A stretch of 50,046 bases of DNA, from the NCBI GenBank assembly GCA_021648285.1, contig JAKITC010000013.1:1-50046 (forward strand). The letters are read 5' to 3'. Positions 36,676 to 45,586 of the stretch are shown piece by piece; the stretch's first letter is position 1; every line of letters starts with the position of its first letter. The translations under genes were made by a program, and so were the position numbers. Source of the DNA: Sulfurimonas sp. (lineage in GTDB: Bacteria > Campylobacterota > Campylobacteria > Campylobacterales > Sulfurimonadaceae). Under the pieces are notes generated by a model. It did no database searches, was not told the DNA's origin, and was given only the letters and a program-made list of their open reading frames with translations.

Positions 36676-38196
36676 TTATGCTTTGAAAATTTCTACTCTA
36701 TTTCGTCCATCTTCTTTAGCCTTATAGAGTGCTTCATCTGCTTCAGCAAAAACCATTTGATAATCACTATGCTCTACACGTAAGCTACTTATCCCGATAC
36801 TCGTTGTAATATTAATGGAAGTTGATTCAAACTCTACAGGTTTAGCAGCAATTGTTTTTAGTATAGTATCTGCCACCTGTATAGATGTGTCTAAATCAGT
36901 TTCAGGAAGTATAACGACAATCTCTTCCCCACCATAGCGTCCTATGAAGTCTGTTTCTCGTTGACAAGACTTAATCCTGCCGCTTATTTCTCGTAACACT
37001 TCATCGCCCGCCATGTGCCCATAAGTGTCATTAACTAGTTTGAAATGGTCTAAGTCAATCATCATGATTGACATTTGGTGGTTGTAGCGGTTTGCTCGTT
37101 TAAACTCACTATCAAGTGTCTCTTCTAGATGGCGTCTATTCCATAAACCGGTTAACATGTCAGTTTGACTTAGTAGTTCTATCTCTTTTGTACGCTCTTT
37201 AACTAAGCATTCTAGGCGCTCCTTTTCTTCACGAGACTGCTCAATCGCAGAGTAGTAGATTACTCTAGAGGTATATAGTGCAAAGAAAAGTGCCAGTATA
37301 CTTGTGAAAATTGCTGTTGTTCTTAGCTTCTTTTCCTGATTTGCATAGGCTGAAGCGTCAATTAAAAGCATTAATTTCACATCTGTATCTTTTTGCTGTA
37401 TCTTAGAGTTAACCATCGCAAGGTAGGTTAATTTATTGTTAAACGTTGTTAGACCTAATTTCGGTGGATTATTATCATCTAAGTTTTTCTCAATTAGTTG
37501 TTTGTCACTGCTAATATATACTTTTAGTTTATCATCAATAATTGAAATTTGTTTAATACTATCTGTTGAATGAACATATGAAGATAAAAAGTCATTTATA
37601 TCGGTTTTGGTTAGTATGGCAAGAGAGTTTAGTATGGAACCATTTATTGATTTTAGCAGATTTCGTATATCTACTTGTCTATGAAATAAAGATGAACTCT
37701 CTTTTGAACCTTTTTTTAGGTTGTATTCAGATATATCTACAGAAAGATCAATAATTCCTACAAGTGTATTATCCTTATATATCGGATAGTAAATTGACAT
37801 TACTTTTACAAAATCACGTACTTCAAAAAAGAAGGTGTCTAGCTTGCGGTCTCCCTTCATTGTCTCAACAAAAGTTTTCGAAGACAAGACTGTACCTATC
37901 TCCTCCTTAAACATCGAGTTTCTTATAGTACCATCCGGCTCAAGATACCTAAATTCAAATATTTCAAGACCAAAAGAGATGTCATTTACCAGCTTTTGAA
38001 GATTCATTGTTGATTTTATATCATTAAACCTTTCTATTGCTGAGGAAACTGAATTTGCTACATTTAAAGAATTGATATGCATCTGTGTAAGGAGAAGATT
38101 TTTTTGTGTTTTGTAGCTATAGTAAGACAGGTATGAAATACCTATTACCAATGATGCCAACATCATTGGTATTGTATATTTTTTAATAAATGACAT
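36676..38196 (-). CDS. Membrane diguanylate cyclase with periplasmic sensor
   Basis: This protein makes cyclic di-GMP (506 aa). An N-terminal membrane helix (about 10-27), a periplasmic Cache-like sensor (about 30-290) and a second helix (about 293-312) precede a short coiled coil and a GGDEF domain. The active-site loop is GGEEI, consistent with activity. The inhibitory I-site RETD lies five residues upstream of it, so product feedback is likely. It is translationally coupled (TAATG) to the tetraheme cytochrome gene before it, suggesting that redox or ligand sensing in the periplasm feeds c-di-GMP output. Confidence 0.93.
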   Translation of the reverse strand: MSFIKKYTIPMMLASLVIGISYLSYYSYKTQKNLLLTQMHINSLNVANSVSSAIERFNDIKSTMNLQKLVNDISFGLEIFEFRYLEPDGTIRNSMFKEEIGTVLSSKTFVETMKGDRKLDTFFFEVRDFVKVMSIYYPIYKDNTLVGIIDLSVDISEYNLKKGSKESSSLFHRQVDIRNLLKSINGSILNSLAILTKTDINDFLSSYVHSTDSIKQISIIDDKLKVYISSDKQLIEKNLDDNNPPKLGLTTFNNKLTYLAMVNSKIQQKDTDVKLMLLIDASAYANQEKKLRTTAIFTSILALFFALYTSRVIYYSAIEQSREEKERLECLVKERTKEIELLSQTDMLTGLWNRRHLEETLDSEFKRANRYNHQMSIMMIDLDHFKLVNDTYGHMAGDEVLREISGRIKSCQRETDFIGRYGGEEIVVILPETDLDTSIQVADTILKTIAAKPVEFESTSINITTSIGISSLRVEHSDYQMVFAEADEALYKAKEDGRNRVEIFKA

Positions 38197-38792
38197 TATT
38201 TATACTTTGCATTAGGATTAGCTTTTTTGTAACTGTTATATGCTTCGTCTAAATCGTGGTATGACTTGTCCCAACGCTTAGTGTGACAGCTTGTACACAT
38301 CTTTTTTAGTATTTGTGGATTGTCTTGTCCTGCAAGAAAACCACCTTTTTTAAACTTTTCTCTATTTCTAAATTTTGCTTTAGCCATTTTTACATGAACA
38401 CTACCTGGACCATGACATCCTTCACATTGAACATTTGCGAGGTGTGGAGTTTGTGCCATATTTACAAAGCCATTTTTTACGCCATAACCGGTAGAGTGAC
38501 ATGTCAAACAGTGTGGGTTGTTTTCGTGTTTAGTCGCAACTAAATTTTCCATTGCACGATCATGAGGATCTTTTTTTCGTCCTCTAAAAAATTTTCTATG
38601 ACATAAACGACACTTTGAGCTGCTAACATAACGATATTTGCCAGACCCTATCGCGTCATCATACGCCTTGTCACCTAAAGCACTCTTAAGAGGGATCTGT
38701 GGCATTGGTGACTCAAGTTCATCAATAACACGTTGATTGGCAGACAGGTCTACTAATAAAAATAGTAATATAATAAAAAATATTTTTAACAT
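38196..38792 (-). CDS. Tetraheme c-type cytochrome (c554-like)
   Basis: A periplasmic cytochrome of about 198 aa with a signal sequence (MLKIFFIILLFLLVDLSA) if translation starts at the ATG at 38792; an upstream in-frame ATG at 38843 would add a basic extension. Four heme motifs are seen: CRLCH, CLTCH, CEGCH and CTSCH, with spaced histidines as extra ligands, as in cytochrome c554-type electron carriers. It lies ahead of, and is coupled to, a diguanylate cyclase. The electron partner is not evident. Confidence 0.88.
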   Translation of the reverse strand: MLKIFFIILLFLLVDLSANQRVIDELESPMPQIPLKSALGDKAYDDAIGSGKYRYVSSSKCRLCHRKFFRGRKKDPHDRAMENLVATKHENNPHCLTCHSTGYGVKNGFVNMAQTPHLANVQCEGCHGPGSVHVKMAKAKFRNREKFKKGGFLAGQDNPQILKKMCTSCHTKRWDKSYHDLDEAYNSYKKANPNAKYK

Positions 38793-38945
38793 TGAATAAT
38801 TCTTTATTTTAAATTTTATGTATATTTGTAATAATTTTATCATAACAAATATTTTTATTTTATAAAAGTATACTATTTACAAAATAAGCAATAAATAATA
38901 ATCTTAAAGTAATTTTAAATTCAGCTCTTTGTAAGCTAATAAAGT

Positions 38946-38951
38946 TATACT
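38946..38951 (+). promoter_or_regulatory. Probable -10 box of rplM-rpsI
   Basis: TATACT 35 bp before the rplM ATG, with GAAAGG as ribosome binding site. The rest of the 142-bp gap is AT-rich and also holds the divergent promoter of the tetraheme cytochrome gene. Confidence 0.5.
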
Positions 38952-38985
38952 TCCACCACTAAAAATAACAACGAAAGGTTCTTGA

Positions 38986-39408
38986 ATGAAATTTACAAAA
39001 ATTGCAACTCCAGAACAAATTGATCAAAAATGGATTTTGATTGATGCAGAAGGTAAAACTTTTGGTCGTATGATTACAGAAGTGGCTACTATGCTTCGCG
39101 GTAAGAATAAACCATATTTTACTCCAAATCTAGACTGTGGTGACTATGTAGTTATCATCAATGCTTCTAAGGCTAAATTTAACGGTCTTGGTAAAATAGC
39201 AAATAAAGAATATTTTTCTCACTCTGGTTACTTCGGTTCTACTAAAAGTGTTAAAATGACTGAGCTTTTAGAGAAAAACCCTGAGAAACTATATAAATTA
39301 GCTACTCGCGGTATGCTTCCTAAGACTAAGCTTGGTGCTAAATTGCTTAAAAAATTAAAAATTTATGCAGGTGCTGAGCATCCTCACACTGCACAACTAG
39401 CTAAGTAA
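38986..39408 (+). CDS. rplM: Ribosomal protein L13 (uL13)
   Basis: A 50S subunit protein (140 aa) with the family segments '[19 protein letters not shown]', '[17 protein letters not shown]' and '[10 protein letters not shown]'. It is the first gene of the conserved rplM-rpsI pair, 10 bp before rpsI. Confidence 0.98.
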   Translation: MKFTKIATPEQIDQKWILIDAEGKTFGRMITEVATMLRGKNKPYFTPNLDCGDYVVIINASKAKFNGLGKIANKEYFSHSGYFGSTKSVKMTELLEKNPEKLYKLATRGMLPKTKLGAKLLKKLKIYAGAEHPHTAQLAK

Positions 39409-39418
39409 GGATAACCAC

Positions 39419-39808
39419 ATGGCAAAAATATATGCAACAGGACGTCGTAAAGCGTCAATAGCAAAAGTATGGTTAACTCCAGGTACAGGTAATATCACTA
39501 TCAATGGTCTTTCTTTAGACGCATGGTTAGGTGGATTAGAGGCTAAAAAACTTCGTGTTAAACAACCTCTTGTATTATCTAAGCAAGATACATCAGTTGA
39601 TATCGTTGCTACTACTTTAGGTGGTGGTTTTGGTGGTCAAGCTGACGCCCTTCGTCATGGTATCTCTCGTGCACTAGTTGCATTTGATCCAGCGATTAAA
39701 GCGATTCTCAAACCAGAAGGTATGATGACTCGTGATTCACGTGTTGTTGAACGTAAGAAACCAGGCCGTCGTAAAGCACGTCGTTCTCGTCAGTTCTCAA
39801 AACGTTAG
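39419..39808 (+). CDS. rpsI: Ribosomal protein S9 (uS9)
   Basis: A 30S subunit protein (129 aa) with '[15 protein letters not shown]', '[19 protein letters not shown]' and the basic C-terminal '[18 protein letters not shown]' tail that reaches the P-site tRNA. It is followed by an unusual series of hairpins (39821-39948). Confidence 0.98.
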   Translation: MAKIYATGRRKASIAKVWLTPGTGNITINGLSLDAWLGGLEAKKLRVKQPLVLSKQDTSVDIVATTLGGGFGGQADALRHGISRALVAFDPAIKAILKPEGMMTRDSRVVERKKPGRRKARRSRQFSKR

Positions 39809-39820
39809 AACATATTAAAT

Positions 39821-39850
39821 CAATATAATGAGCAAAAGCCCATTATATTG
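39821..39850 (+). terminator. Hairpin after rpsI
   Basis: CAATATAATG (39821-39830) pairs perfectly with CATTATATTG (39841-39850) around a 10-nt loop. No T-run follows, so it may end the mRNA by processing rather than intrinsic termination. Confidence 0.5.
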
Positions 39851-39857
39851 GCAGGGA

Positions 39858-39948
39858 CTTATCATGGAAAGTGCCAAGTGTTAGCACTTCTAAAAGTCCC
39901 TACAACCCCCTTATCATGGAGTATGCCATTGGTTAGCATACCTAAAAG
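39858..39948 (+). ncRNA. Two tandem structured units with covarying stems, function unknown
   Basis: Unit 1 (39858-39896) and unit 2 (39910-39948) are each 39 nt and share CTTATCATGGA at the start, GTTAGCA in the middle and TAAAAG at the end. The stems differ but stay paired: AAGTGC/GCACTT in unit 1 and GTATGC/GCATAC in unit 2, i.e. three compensatory base-pair changes. Both loops are 9 nt (CA-N3-GTTA). Unit 1 is further closed by AGGGACT/AGTCCCT. Conserved bases flank the stem as an asymmetric internal loop. This pattern indicates selection on a folded form, as RNA or as hairpin DNA. No known riboswitch or leader is matched. Confidence 0.6.
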
Positions 39949-39978
39949 CTACAAAAAACTTATTTTTTGAGAAAATGT

Positions 39979-39984
39979 TATAAT
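39979..39984 (+). promoter_or_regulatory. Probable -10 box of the peptide-binding protein gene
   Basis: ATGTTATAATC is an extended -10. Transcription would start near 39991, which makes the TTG at 39967 an unlikely start codon and favours TTG 40006 or GTG 40000. Confidence 0.5.
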
Positions 39985-40005
39985 CTCTTTAAAAAAAGAG
40001 TGACT

Positions 40006-41502
40006 TTGCAGTACCTATTACTTCTATTTTTATCTATTAACATTTTTGCATCAACATTGCATCTTGCTACATCTACTAATCCATCAAGATTAAACCCAAT
40101 TTTAGCAACAGACTCAAGTTCATCCGAGATTACAGGCTTTTTGTTTAACGGATTAGTAAAATATGATAAAGATTCATCAACTATAATTGGTGACTTGGCA
40201 AAAGAATTTCACTACGAAGATGATAAAACACTTATTTTTAAATTGCGAGAAAATGTTTCTTGGCATGATGGTGAAAAGTTTACTGCCAAAGATGTTGTTT
40301 TTACCTATAGTGTATTAATTTCACCAAAAATCAGTTCTCCATATAGTGCGAGTTTTAGATTTGTACAGAGTGTTGAGGCTATTGATGAGTTTACTATAAA
40401 AGTTAAGTATAAAGAGCCATATTTTAAAGCTTTAGAGACTTGGATGATGGGGATTTTGCCAGAGCATATTTTAAAAGATGAAGAGAACTTGATGAGTTCG
40501 TCTTTTAATACACAACCGGTTGGAACAGGTCCGTACAAACTTTTTCAGTTAGAGTACTCAAAAAATATTATATTGAAAGCAAATAATGATTATTTTGAAG
40601 GTCGTCCTAAAATAGATGAAATATCTTTTCATGTTATAGCCGACCCTATGACACGGTTTTTGATGTTAAAATCATCTGCTTTGGATATTGGAGGGATAGA
40701 ACCAATGCAGTACGAGAGACAGATAAGTAAAGATTTTTTTGATAAGTTTGATATTTATGAACAAATCTCTCGCTCTTATACATATCTTGGTTTTAATCTA
40801 AGACTTGAAAAATTTAAAAATCCAAAAATTAGAGAGGCTCTTTCACTGGCAATAGATAGACAAGAGATGGTAGATATTTTATTTTTTAATCATGCAAAAG
40901 TATGTACCGGTCCATTTCTCCCAGCTACGAAAGCTTTCAACAAAAATGTGAAAGCACCGATACAAAATATCAAAAAAGCAAAACAGCTCTTAAGAGAGGC
41001 TGGTTATGATGAAAAGAACCCATTTATATTTGAGATAGTGACATCAAACTCAAGTGCCATAAGACCTTATGCAGCACAAATAATACAACACCAACTAAAA
41101 AAGGTTGGAGTAGTTGTAAACTTACGTGTCATGGAGTGGCAGGCATTTTTAAATATGGTTGTATTTCCTCATAAATTTGATTCAGTGCTTCTTGGATGGG
41201 GACTCTCGCCTACTCCAGATCCATATATGTTTTGGCATAGTGACAGCGATAAAAAAGGCGGCTTCAACTTAGTTGGATACAAAAATAAAAAGATGGATAA
41301 AATGATAGAAGAGTCTCAAAGTATCATAGATAGAGAGAAGCTGTCTCTTATATGGAAAGAGATGTTTAAAATGATAACGGATGAAAATCCATATCTGTTT
41401 TTGTATATTCCAAACTCCATAACTGCTATAAATAAGAATATAAAAAATGTAGAGTCTAGCCCTAGTGGAATTTGGCATAACTACATAGAGTGGGAGAAGT
41501 AA
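40006..41502 (+). CDS. Peptide ABC transporter substrate-binding protein
   Basis: A periplasmic binding protein of family 5 (DppA/OppA type), about 498 aa. A signal sequence (YLLLLFLSINIFAS) is followed by the mature start 'TLHLATSTNPSRLNPIL' and family segments 'VSWHDGEKFTAKDVVFTYS', 'GTGPYKL' and 'REALSLAIDR'. The frame is open from TTG 39967, but a promoter box at 39979 and an AAGAG box favour a start at 40000-40006. No permease genes follow, so it may serve a transporter encoded elsewhere. The HAD phosphatase gene begins 4 bp after its stop. Confidence 0.9.
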   Translation: MQYLLLLFLSINIFASTLHLATSTNPSRLNPILATDSSSSEITGFLFNGLVKYDKDSSTIIGDLAKEFHYEDDKTLIFKLRENVSWHDGEKFTAKDVVFTYSVLISPKISSPYSASFRFVQSVEAIDEFTIKVKYKEPYFKALETWMMGILPEHILKDEENLMSSSFNTQPVGTGPYKLFQLEYSKNIILKANNDYFEGRPKIDEISFHVIADPMTRFLMLKSSALDIGGIEPMQYERQISKDFFDKFDIYEQISRSYTYLGFNLRLEKFKNPKIREALSLAIDRQEMVDILFFNHAKVCTGPFLPATKAFNKNVKAPIQNIKKAKQLLREAGYDEKNPFIFEIVTSNSSAIRPYAAQIIQHQLKKVGVVVNLRVMEWQAFLNMVVFPHKFDSVLLGWGLSPTPDPYMFWHSDSDKKGGFNLVGYKNKKMDKMIEESQSIIDREKLSLIWKEMFKMITDENPYLFLYIPNSITAINKNIKNVESSPSGIWHNYIEWEK

Positions 41503-41506
41503 TTTT

Positions 41507-42145
41507 ATGATAATACTATTTGATTTGGATGGAACTCTAATAGACTCAACAGATGCTATTGTAAGTACTTTTCATCACTCTTTTAGAGTGCACGAATTCG
41601 GACATGTAGAAGATAAAGATATAAAAGCTTTGATTGGCTATCCATTAGATATTATGTACAGTGAATTAGGCGTGAGTGAAGATAAAGTTTGGGATTTTGT
41701 AGCAACGTATAAAGAGGAGTATAGAAAAATCTCAACTCTAAAAACTGAGTTACTTCCAAATGCTATTGAAGCGGTAAAAATTGCAAGTGAATTTGCAACA
41801 TTAGGGATTGTAACCACAAAAACAGGGCTCTACTCTAAAATTCTTATGGAACATTTTGAACTAATGGATTATTTTGAAGTTCTAATAGGCAGAGAAGATG
41901 TTGAAAATCCAAAGCCACATGAAGAACCGATTCTTAAAGCTTTAGAAAAATTGGATACTAAAAATAGAGAGATTTGGATGATAGGTGATACAAAGTTAGA
42001 CCTTATATCTGCAAAAAATGCGAATGTAAATTCTATTGGTGTTTTATGCGGATATGGTGAAAAAGATACACTTAAAAAGTTTACAAATGTTATATTAAAT
42101 GATGTGCTTGAAGCTATTGCTTTTCTTCAAAACAGGAAAAAATAA
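41507..42145 (+). CDS. HAD hydrolase, phosphoglycolate phosphatase-like
   Basis: A 212-aa haloacid dehalogenase-type phosphatase. Motif I is 'FDLDGTLIDST' with the nucleophilic Asp, motif III Lys lies in 'NPKPHEEP', and motif IV is 'GDTKLDLISAKNA'. The helical cap fits the Gph/PpaX group (phosphoglycolate or pyrophosphate as substrate); the exact substrate is not determinable. Confidence 0.88.
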   Translation: MIILFDLDGTLIDSTDAIVSTFHHSFRVHEFGHVEDKDIKALIGYPLDIMYSELGVSEDKVWDFVATYKEEYRKISTLKTELLPNAIEAVKIASEFATLGIVTTKTGLYSKILMEHFELMDYFEVLIGREDVENPKPHEEPILKALEKLDTKNREIWMIGDTKLDLISAKNANVNSIGVLCGYGEKDTLKKFTNVILNDVLEAIAFLQNRKK

Positions 42146-42263
42146 CACACTTTATTAACTAAATTATAAACTGTATAACATCAAGCTATTTTTAAGAGCA
42201 ACTTGTCTAGAATAAGAGATAATTTGGAATCAAGTATTCTTATGAAAAAAAGAAGGAGAATTT

Positions 42264-42821
42264 ATGCTAGAAATTAGATGGCATAGTCGTGCTGGACAAG
42301 GTGCTGTTACTGGTGCTAAAGGTTTAGCGGATGTTATTTCTACAACAGGTAAACACGTACAGGCATTTGCATTTTATGGCTCAGCTAAGCGTGGAGCTGC
42401 CATGACGGCATATAATCGTGTTGATGATAAAGTGATTATGAATCATGAAAAATACATGGAGCCTGATTATATTTTTGTAATTGATCCTGCATTAGTTTTC
42501 ACAAGTGATGTGACTATAAATCATAAAAATACTACAAAATACATTATCACAACTCACCTAAGTAAAGAAGAGTTAATCAAAGCTCAACCGAAACTAGAAG
42601 GTAAAGAAATTTATACAGTTGATTGTATCACTATTGCTAATGAAACTATTGGTCGCCCAATTCCAAATACGCCAATGCTTGGTGCATTTATGAAAGTGTC
42701 CGGAATGTATGACATAGAGTTTTTTAAAGAGAGTATGAAAAGAATTCTTGCAAAATTACCACCAAAGATCGTTGATGCAAATATGATTGCGATTCAACGC
42801 GCTTTCGATGAAGTGAAATAA
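42264..42821 (+). CDS. porC: Pyruvate:ferredoxin oxidoreductase gamma subunit
   Basis: The 185-aa gamma subunit with the family N-terminus 'IRWHSRAGQGAVTGAKGLA' and 'NTPMLGAFMKVSG'. The complex oxidises pyruvate to acetyl-CoA and CO2 with low-potential ferredoxin or flavodoxin, and in autotrophic Campylobacterota can run in reverse to feed the reductive TCA cycle. It is first of porCDAB, with AAGGAG upstream. The name porG is also used. Confidence 0.93.
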   Translation: MLEIRWHSRAGQGAVTGAKGLADVISTTGKHVQAFAFYGSAKRGAAMTAYNRVDDKVIMNHEKYMEPDYIFVIDPALVFTSDVTINHKNTTKYIITTHLSKEELIKAQPKLEGKEIYTVDCITIANETIGRPIPNTPMLGAFMKVSGMYDIEFFKESMKRILAKLPPKIVDANMIAIQRAFDEVK

Positions 42822-42828
42822 GGAGTCC

Positions 42829-43227
42829 ATGATGGCAAAAAAAGGATGGGACGAGTTTGAAATCGGAGCTATGCTTCGTACTTTTGACGGAAAAATAGAT
42901 AACATCGCAGGAACAAGACAAGAAGACAGATCTTATTCAGAAAATAGCTCTTATATGGCAAGTGTTGCTGATTGGAGATTGATTAAGCCGGTATTCAATA
43001 AAGACTATTGTATTGATTGTCAATTTTGTTGGATTTATTGCCCGGATGTATCAATCATCTCAAGAGATAAAAAACTAATCGGTGTAGATATGGATCACTG
43101 TAAAGGTTGTGGAATATGTGTTGAGGTTTGTCCTACAAACCCTAAGTCACTTCTAATGTTCCCGGAACAAGCAGACGAAGAGACAGAAATAGCTTCGTGG
43201 CCTAAAAAAGATGAGGAGGAAGCATAA
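42829..43227 (+). CDS. porD: Pyruvate:ferredoxin oxidoreductase delta subunit (2x[4Fe-4S])
   Basis: The 132-aa ferredoxin-like subunit with two cluster motifs: 'CIDCQFCWIYCPD' and 'CKGCGICVEVCPTNP'. It relays electrons from the TPP site to the external acceptor. Two ATG codons are possible (42829 and 42832). The stop overlaps the porA start. Confidence 0.95.
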   Translation: MMAKKGWDEFEIGAMLRTFDGKIDNIAGTRQEDRSYSENSSYMASVADWRLIKPVFNKDYCIDCQFCWIYCPDVSIISRDKKLIGVDMDHCKGCGICVEVCPTNPKSLLMFPEQADEETEIASWPKKDEEEA

Positions 43228-44450
43228 TGGCATTCGATAAAATGGAATTAAAAGATATTGAAGTATGGGATGGTAACTTTGCTGCTGCTCAAGCTTTAAG
43301 ACAAGCTCAAGTAGATGTTGTTGCTGCTTACCCTATTACTCCATCAACTCCTATTGTTGAGGGATATGCAAAATTCAAATCAGACAACTATGTTGAAGGT
43401 GAATTTGTAATGGTTGAGTCTGAGCATGCTGCAATGTCAGGATGTATTGGCGCTGCTGCAGCCGGTGGTCGTGTTGCAACTGCAACATCATCTCAAGGTC
43501 TTGCACTTATGGTAGAGACACTTTACCAAGCTTCAGGAATGCGTTTACCAATTGTTTTAAATATTGTAAATCGTGCATTAGCGGCTCCACTGAATGTTAA
43601 TGGTGACCACTCTGACATGTATTTATGTCGTGATAGCGGTTGGATACAATTTGATGCATTTTCACCGCAGGGTGCATATGACTTAAACTTTATTGCATTC
43701 AAAGTAAGTGAGGATCATGATATAAGACTTCCTGCCATTGTGAATCAAGATGGTTTTATGACTTCTCATACAGCACAGGGTGTTCATACTTTAGCTGACG
43801 ATGATGCTTTTGGATTTGTCGGTACATTTAAACCGATGAACGATATGCTTGATTTTGAACATCCGGTAACTCACGGTGTTCAAACAGAAGAGGATTGGCA
43901 CTTTGAGCATAAAGCTCGTCAACACAGTGACTTAATGTTAAAAGTTTCTCCAAAAATTGATGAAGTATTTGCTGATTTTGAAAAATTGACTGGTCGTAAA
44001 TATTCTCAGGTAGAATGCTACGATATTGATGATGCTGATGTTGCAGTATTTTGTTTAGGTACATCAGTTGAAACAGCTCGCGAGGTTGCAGGTGAGATGA
44101 GAACTAAGGGTATTAAGGCAGGTGTAATCGGACTTAGAGTTATCCGTCCTTTCCCATTTGAGCAAGTACAAGAAGCTCTTAAAAATATTAAAGCAGTAGC
44201 TATACTTGACAGATCTTCTCCAAATGGTGCGCCAGGTGCAATGTTTAATGAAGTTTGTGCAGCAATGTATTCTCACGAGTCATCACCATTAATTAGTGGA
44301 TATGTTTATGGACTTGGTGGTCGTGATTTAACTAAAGCACATTTAGTAGATTTATATAACGAGCTTCAGACAAATGCTGACGCTGGTAAAGTAACTACTC
44401 AATTACAACAGTTTATCGGTGTTCGCGGACCGAAACTTTCGTTTTTATAG
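43227..44450 (+). CDS. porA: Pyruvate:ferredoxin oxidoreductase alpha subunit
   Basis: A 407-aa subunit forming half of the TPP site. It has 'AAYPITPSTPIVEGYAKF' in the pyrimidine-binding domain, 'ESEHAAMSGCIGAAAAGGR' and the C-terminal 'DRSSPNGAPGAMFNEVC' region. It lies in an overlapping arrangement with porD and 9 bp before porB. Confidence 0.97.
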   Translation: MAFDKMELKDIEVWDGNFAAAQALRQAQVDVVAAYPITPSTPIVEGYAKFKSDNYVEGEFVMVESEHAAMSGCIGAAAAGGRVATATSSQGLALMVETLYQASGMRLPIVLNIVNRALAAPLNVNGDHSDMYLCRDSGWIQFDAFSPQGAYDLNFIAFKVSEDHDIRLPAIVNQDGFMTSHTAQGVHTLADDDAFGFVGTFKPMNDMLDFEHPVTHGVQTEEDWHFEHKARQHSDLMLKVSPKIDEVFADFEKLTGRKYSQVECYDIDDADVAVFCLGTSVETAREVAGEMRTKGIKAGVIGLRVIRPFPFEQVQEALKNIKAVAILDRSSPNGAPGAMFNEVCAAMYSHESSPLISGYVYGLGGRDLTKAHLVDLYNELQTNADAGKVTTQLQQFIGVRGPKLSFL

Positions 44451-44459
44451 GAATATAGT

Positions 44460-45416
44460 ATGAGTGAAATGAAAAAAATAAAAAACTTAAAAGAGTTCTC
44501 AACATCAGCGGATCGTTTCGAAGGTGCAAACCTTTTATGTCCCGGTTGTGCTCACTCTATCATTGTTCGTGAAGTATTGAATGCTACAAATGATGATTTA
44601 GTTCTAGCTGCATCTACTGGTTGTTTAGAAGTTTGTACAGCAGTTTACCCATATACTTCATGGGACGCTTCTTGGATTCATATTGGTTTTGAAAACTCTT
44701 CAACTGCAGTAGCAGGTGCTGAATCAATGTATAATGCACTTAAAACAAAAGGTCGTCTAAAGCAACCAGACCGTAATCCTAAGTTTGTAGCTTTTGGTGG
44801 TGATGGTGCATCTTACGATATTGGTTTTCAGTGGATTTCTGGCTGTATGGAAAGAAATCACAATATGATGTATATTGTTCTTGATAATGAAGTATATGCA
44901 AACACTGGTGGACAACGTTCAAGTTCAACTCCTATCGGTTCATCTGCTACAACTTCTCCTGCAGGTTCAATCTCTTATGGTGAGAAGATGAATAAAAAAG
45001 ATATGCTTGGTATCATGGCAGCACATAACATTCCATATGCAGCACAAGTTGCTCCAAATAAATGGAAAGATATGGTTAAGAAAATCCAAAAAGGTTTTGC
45101 TACGCAAGGTGCTGTATTTATCAATGCAGTTTCTCCTTGTACAACTGAGTGGAAATTCGACCCTAAAGATACAATGCACATAACTGATTTAGCCACTGAT
45201 TCTTTAGTATTTCCACTTTATGAAATCATTGAAGGTAAAGAGTTCAATATTACTTACAGACCTAAAAATGTAGTGCCTGTTGAAGAGTATTTAGCAGCGC
45301 AGGGTCGTTTTAAACACCTTTTCAGAGATGAGTATAAATACTTAATTAAAGAGTGGCAAGAGAGAGTAGACGCTAACTGGTCTTATCTTCAAAGAAGAGA
45401 AGAAGCTAAAGTTTAA
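44460..45416 (+). CDS. porB: Pyruvate:ferredoxin oxidoreductase beta subunit
   Basis: A 318-aa TPP-pyrophosphate-binding subunit. It has the cluster cysteines in 'LLCPGCAHSI' and 'STGCLEVC', the TPP motif 'GGDGASYDIGFQW' ending in the Asn of 'LDNEVYANTGGQ', and a further Cys in 'VSPCTTEW'. It is the last gene of the por operon and is followed by a hairpin at 45448-45486. Confidence 0.97.
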   Translation: MSEMKKIKNLKEFSTSADRFEGANLLCPGCAHSIIVREVLNATNDDLVLAASTGCLEVCTAVYPYTSWDASWIHIGFENSSTAVAGAESMYNALKTKGRLKQPDRNPKFVAFGGDGASYDIGFQWISGCMERNHNMMYIVLDNEVYANTGGQRSSSTPIGSSATTSPAGSISYGEKMNKKDMLGIMAAHNIPYAAQVAPNKWKDMVKKIQKGFATQGAVFINAVSPCTTEWKFDPKDTMHITDLATDSLVFPLYEIIEGKEFNITYRPKNVVPVEEYLAAQGRFKHLFRDEYKYLIKEWQERVDANWSYLQRREEAKV

Positions 45417-45447
45417 GCTTTATAGCTTAGTCACATCTTGCACAAAA

Positions 45448-45486
45448 ATCCAACACGGCAGGCTAGAAGCCTAGCCTTAGTTGGAT
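45448..45486 (+). terminator. Two-tier hairpin after porB
   Basis: The outer stem is ATCCAAC (45448-45454) with GTTGGAT (45480-45486) and the inner stem is GGCTAG (45461-45466) with CTAGCC (45471-45476). The flanks TTGCACAAAA and ATTTTGCACA extend the symmetry imperfectly. It probably ends the por operon. The 170-bp gap to cheR holds no other feature that I can see. Confidence 0.55.
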
Positions 45487-45586
45487 ATTTTGCACAATCT
45501 GTATCAAATCTAAAATCTTTAGATTGTTTACTCAAATTTAAATCATTAATTTTTTTACTCAAATTTTTCAATAAATATTACAATAT

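Noticed and set aside
39821..39948. CRISPR-like array after rpsI
   Set aside because: Only two units, with internal hairpins and diverged stems, no spacer/repeat pattern and no cas genes.
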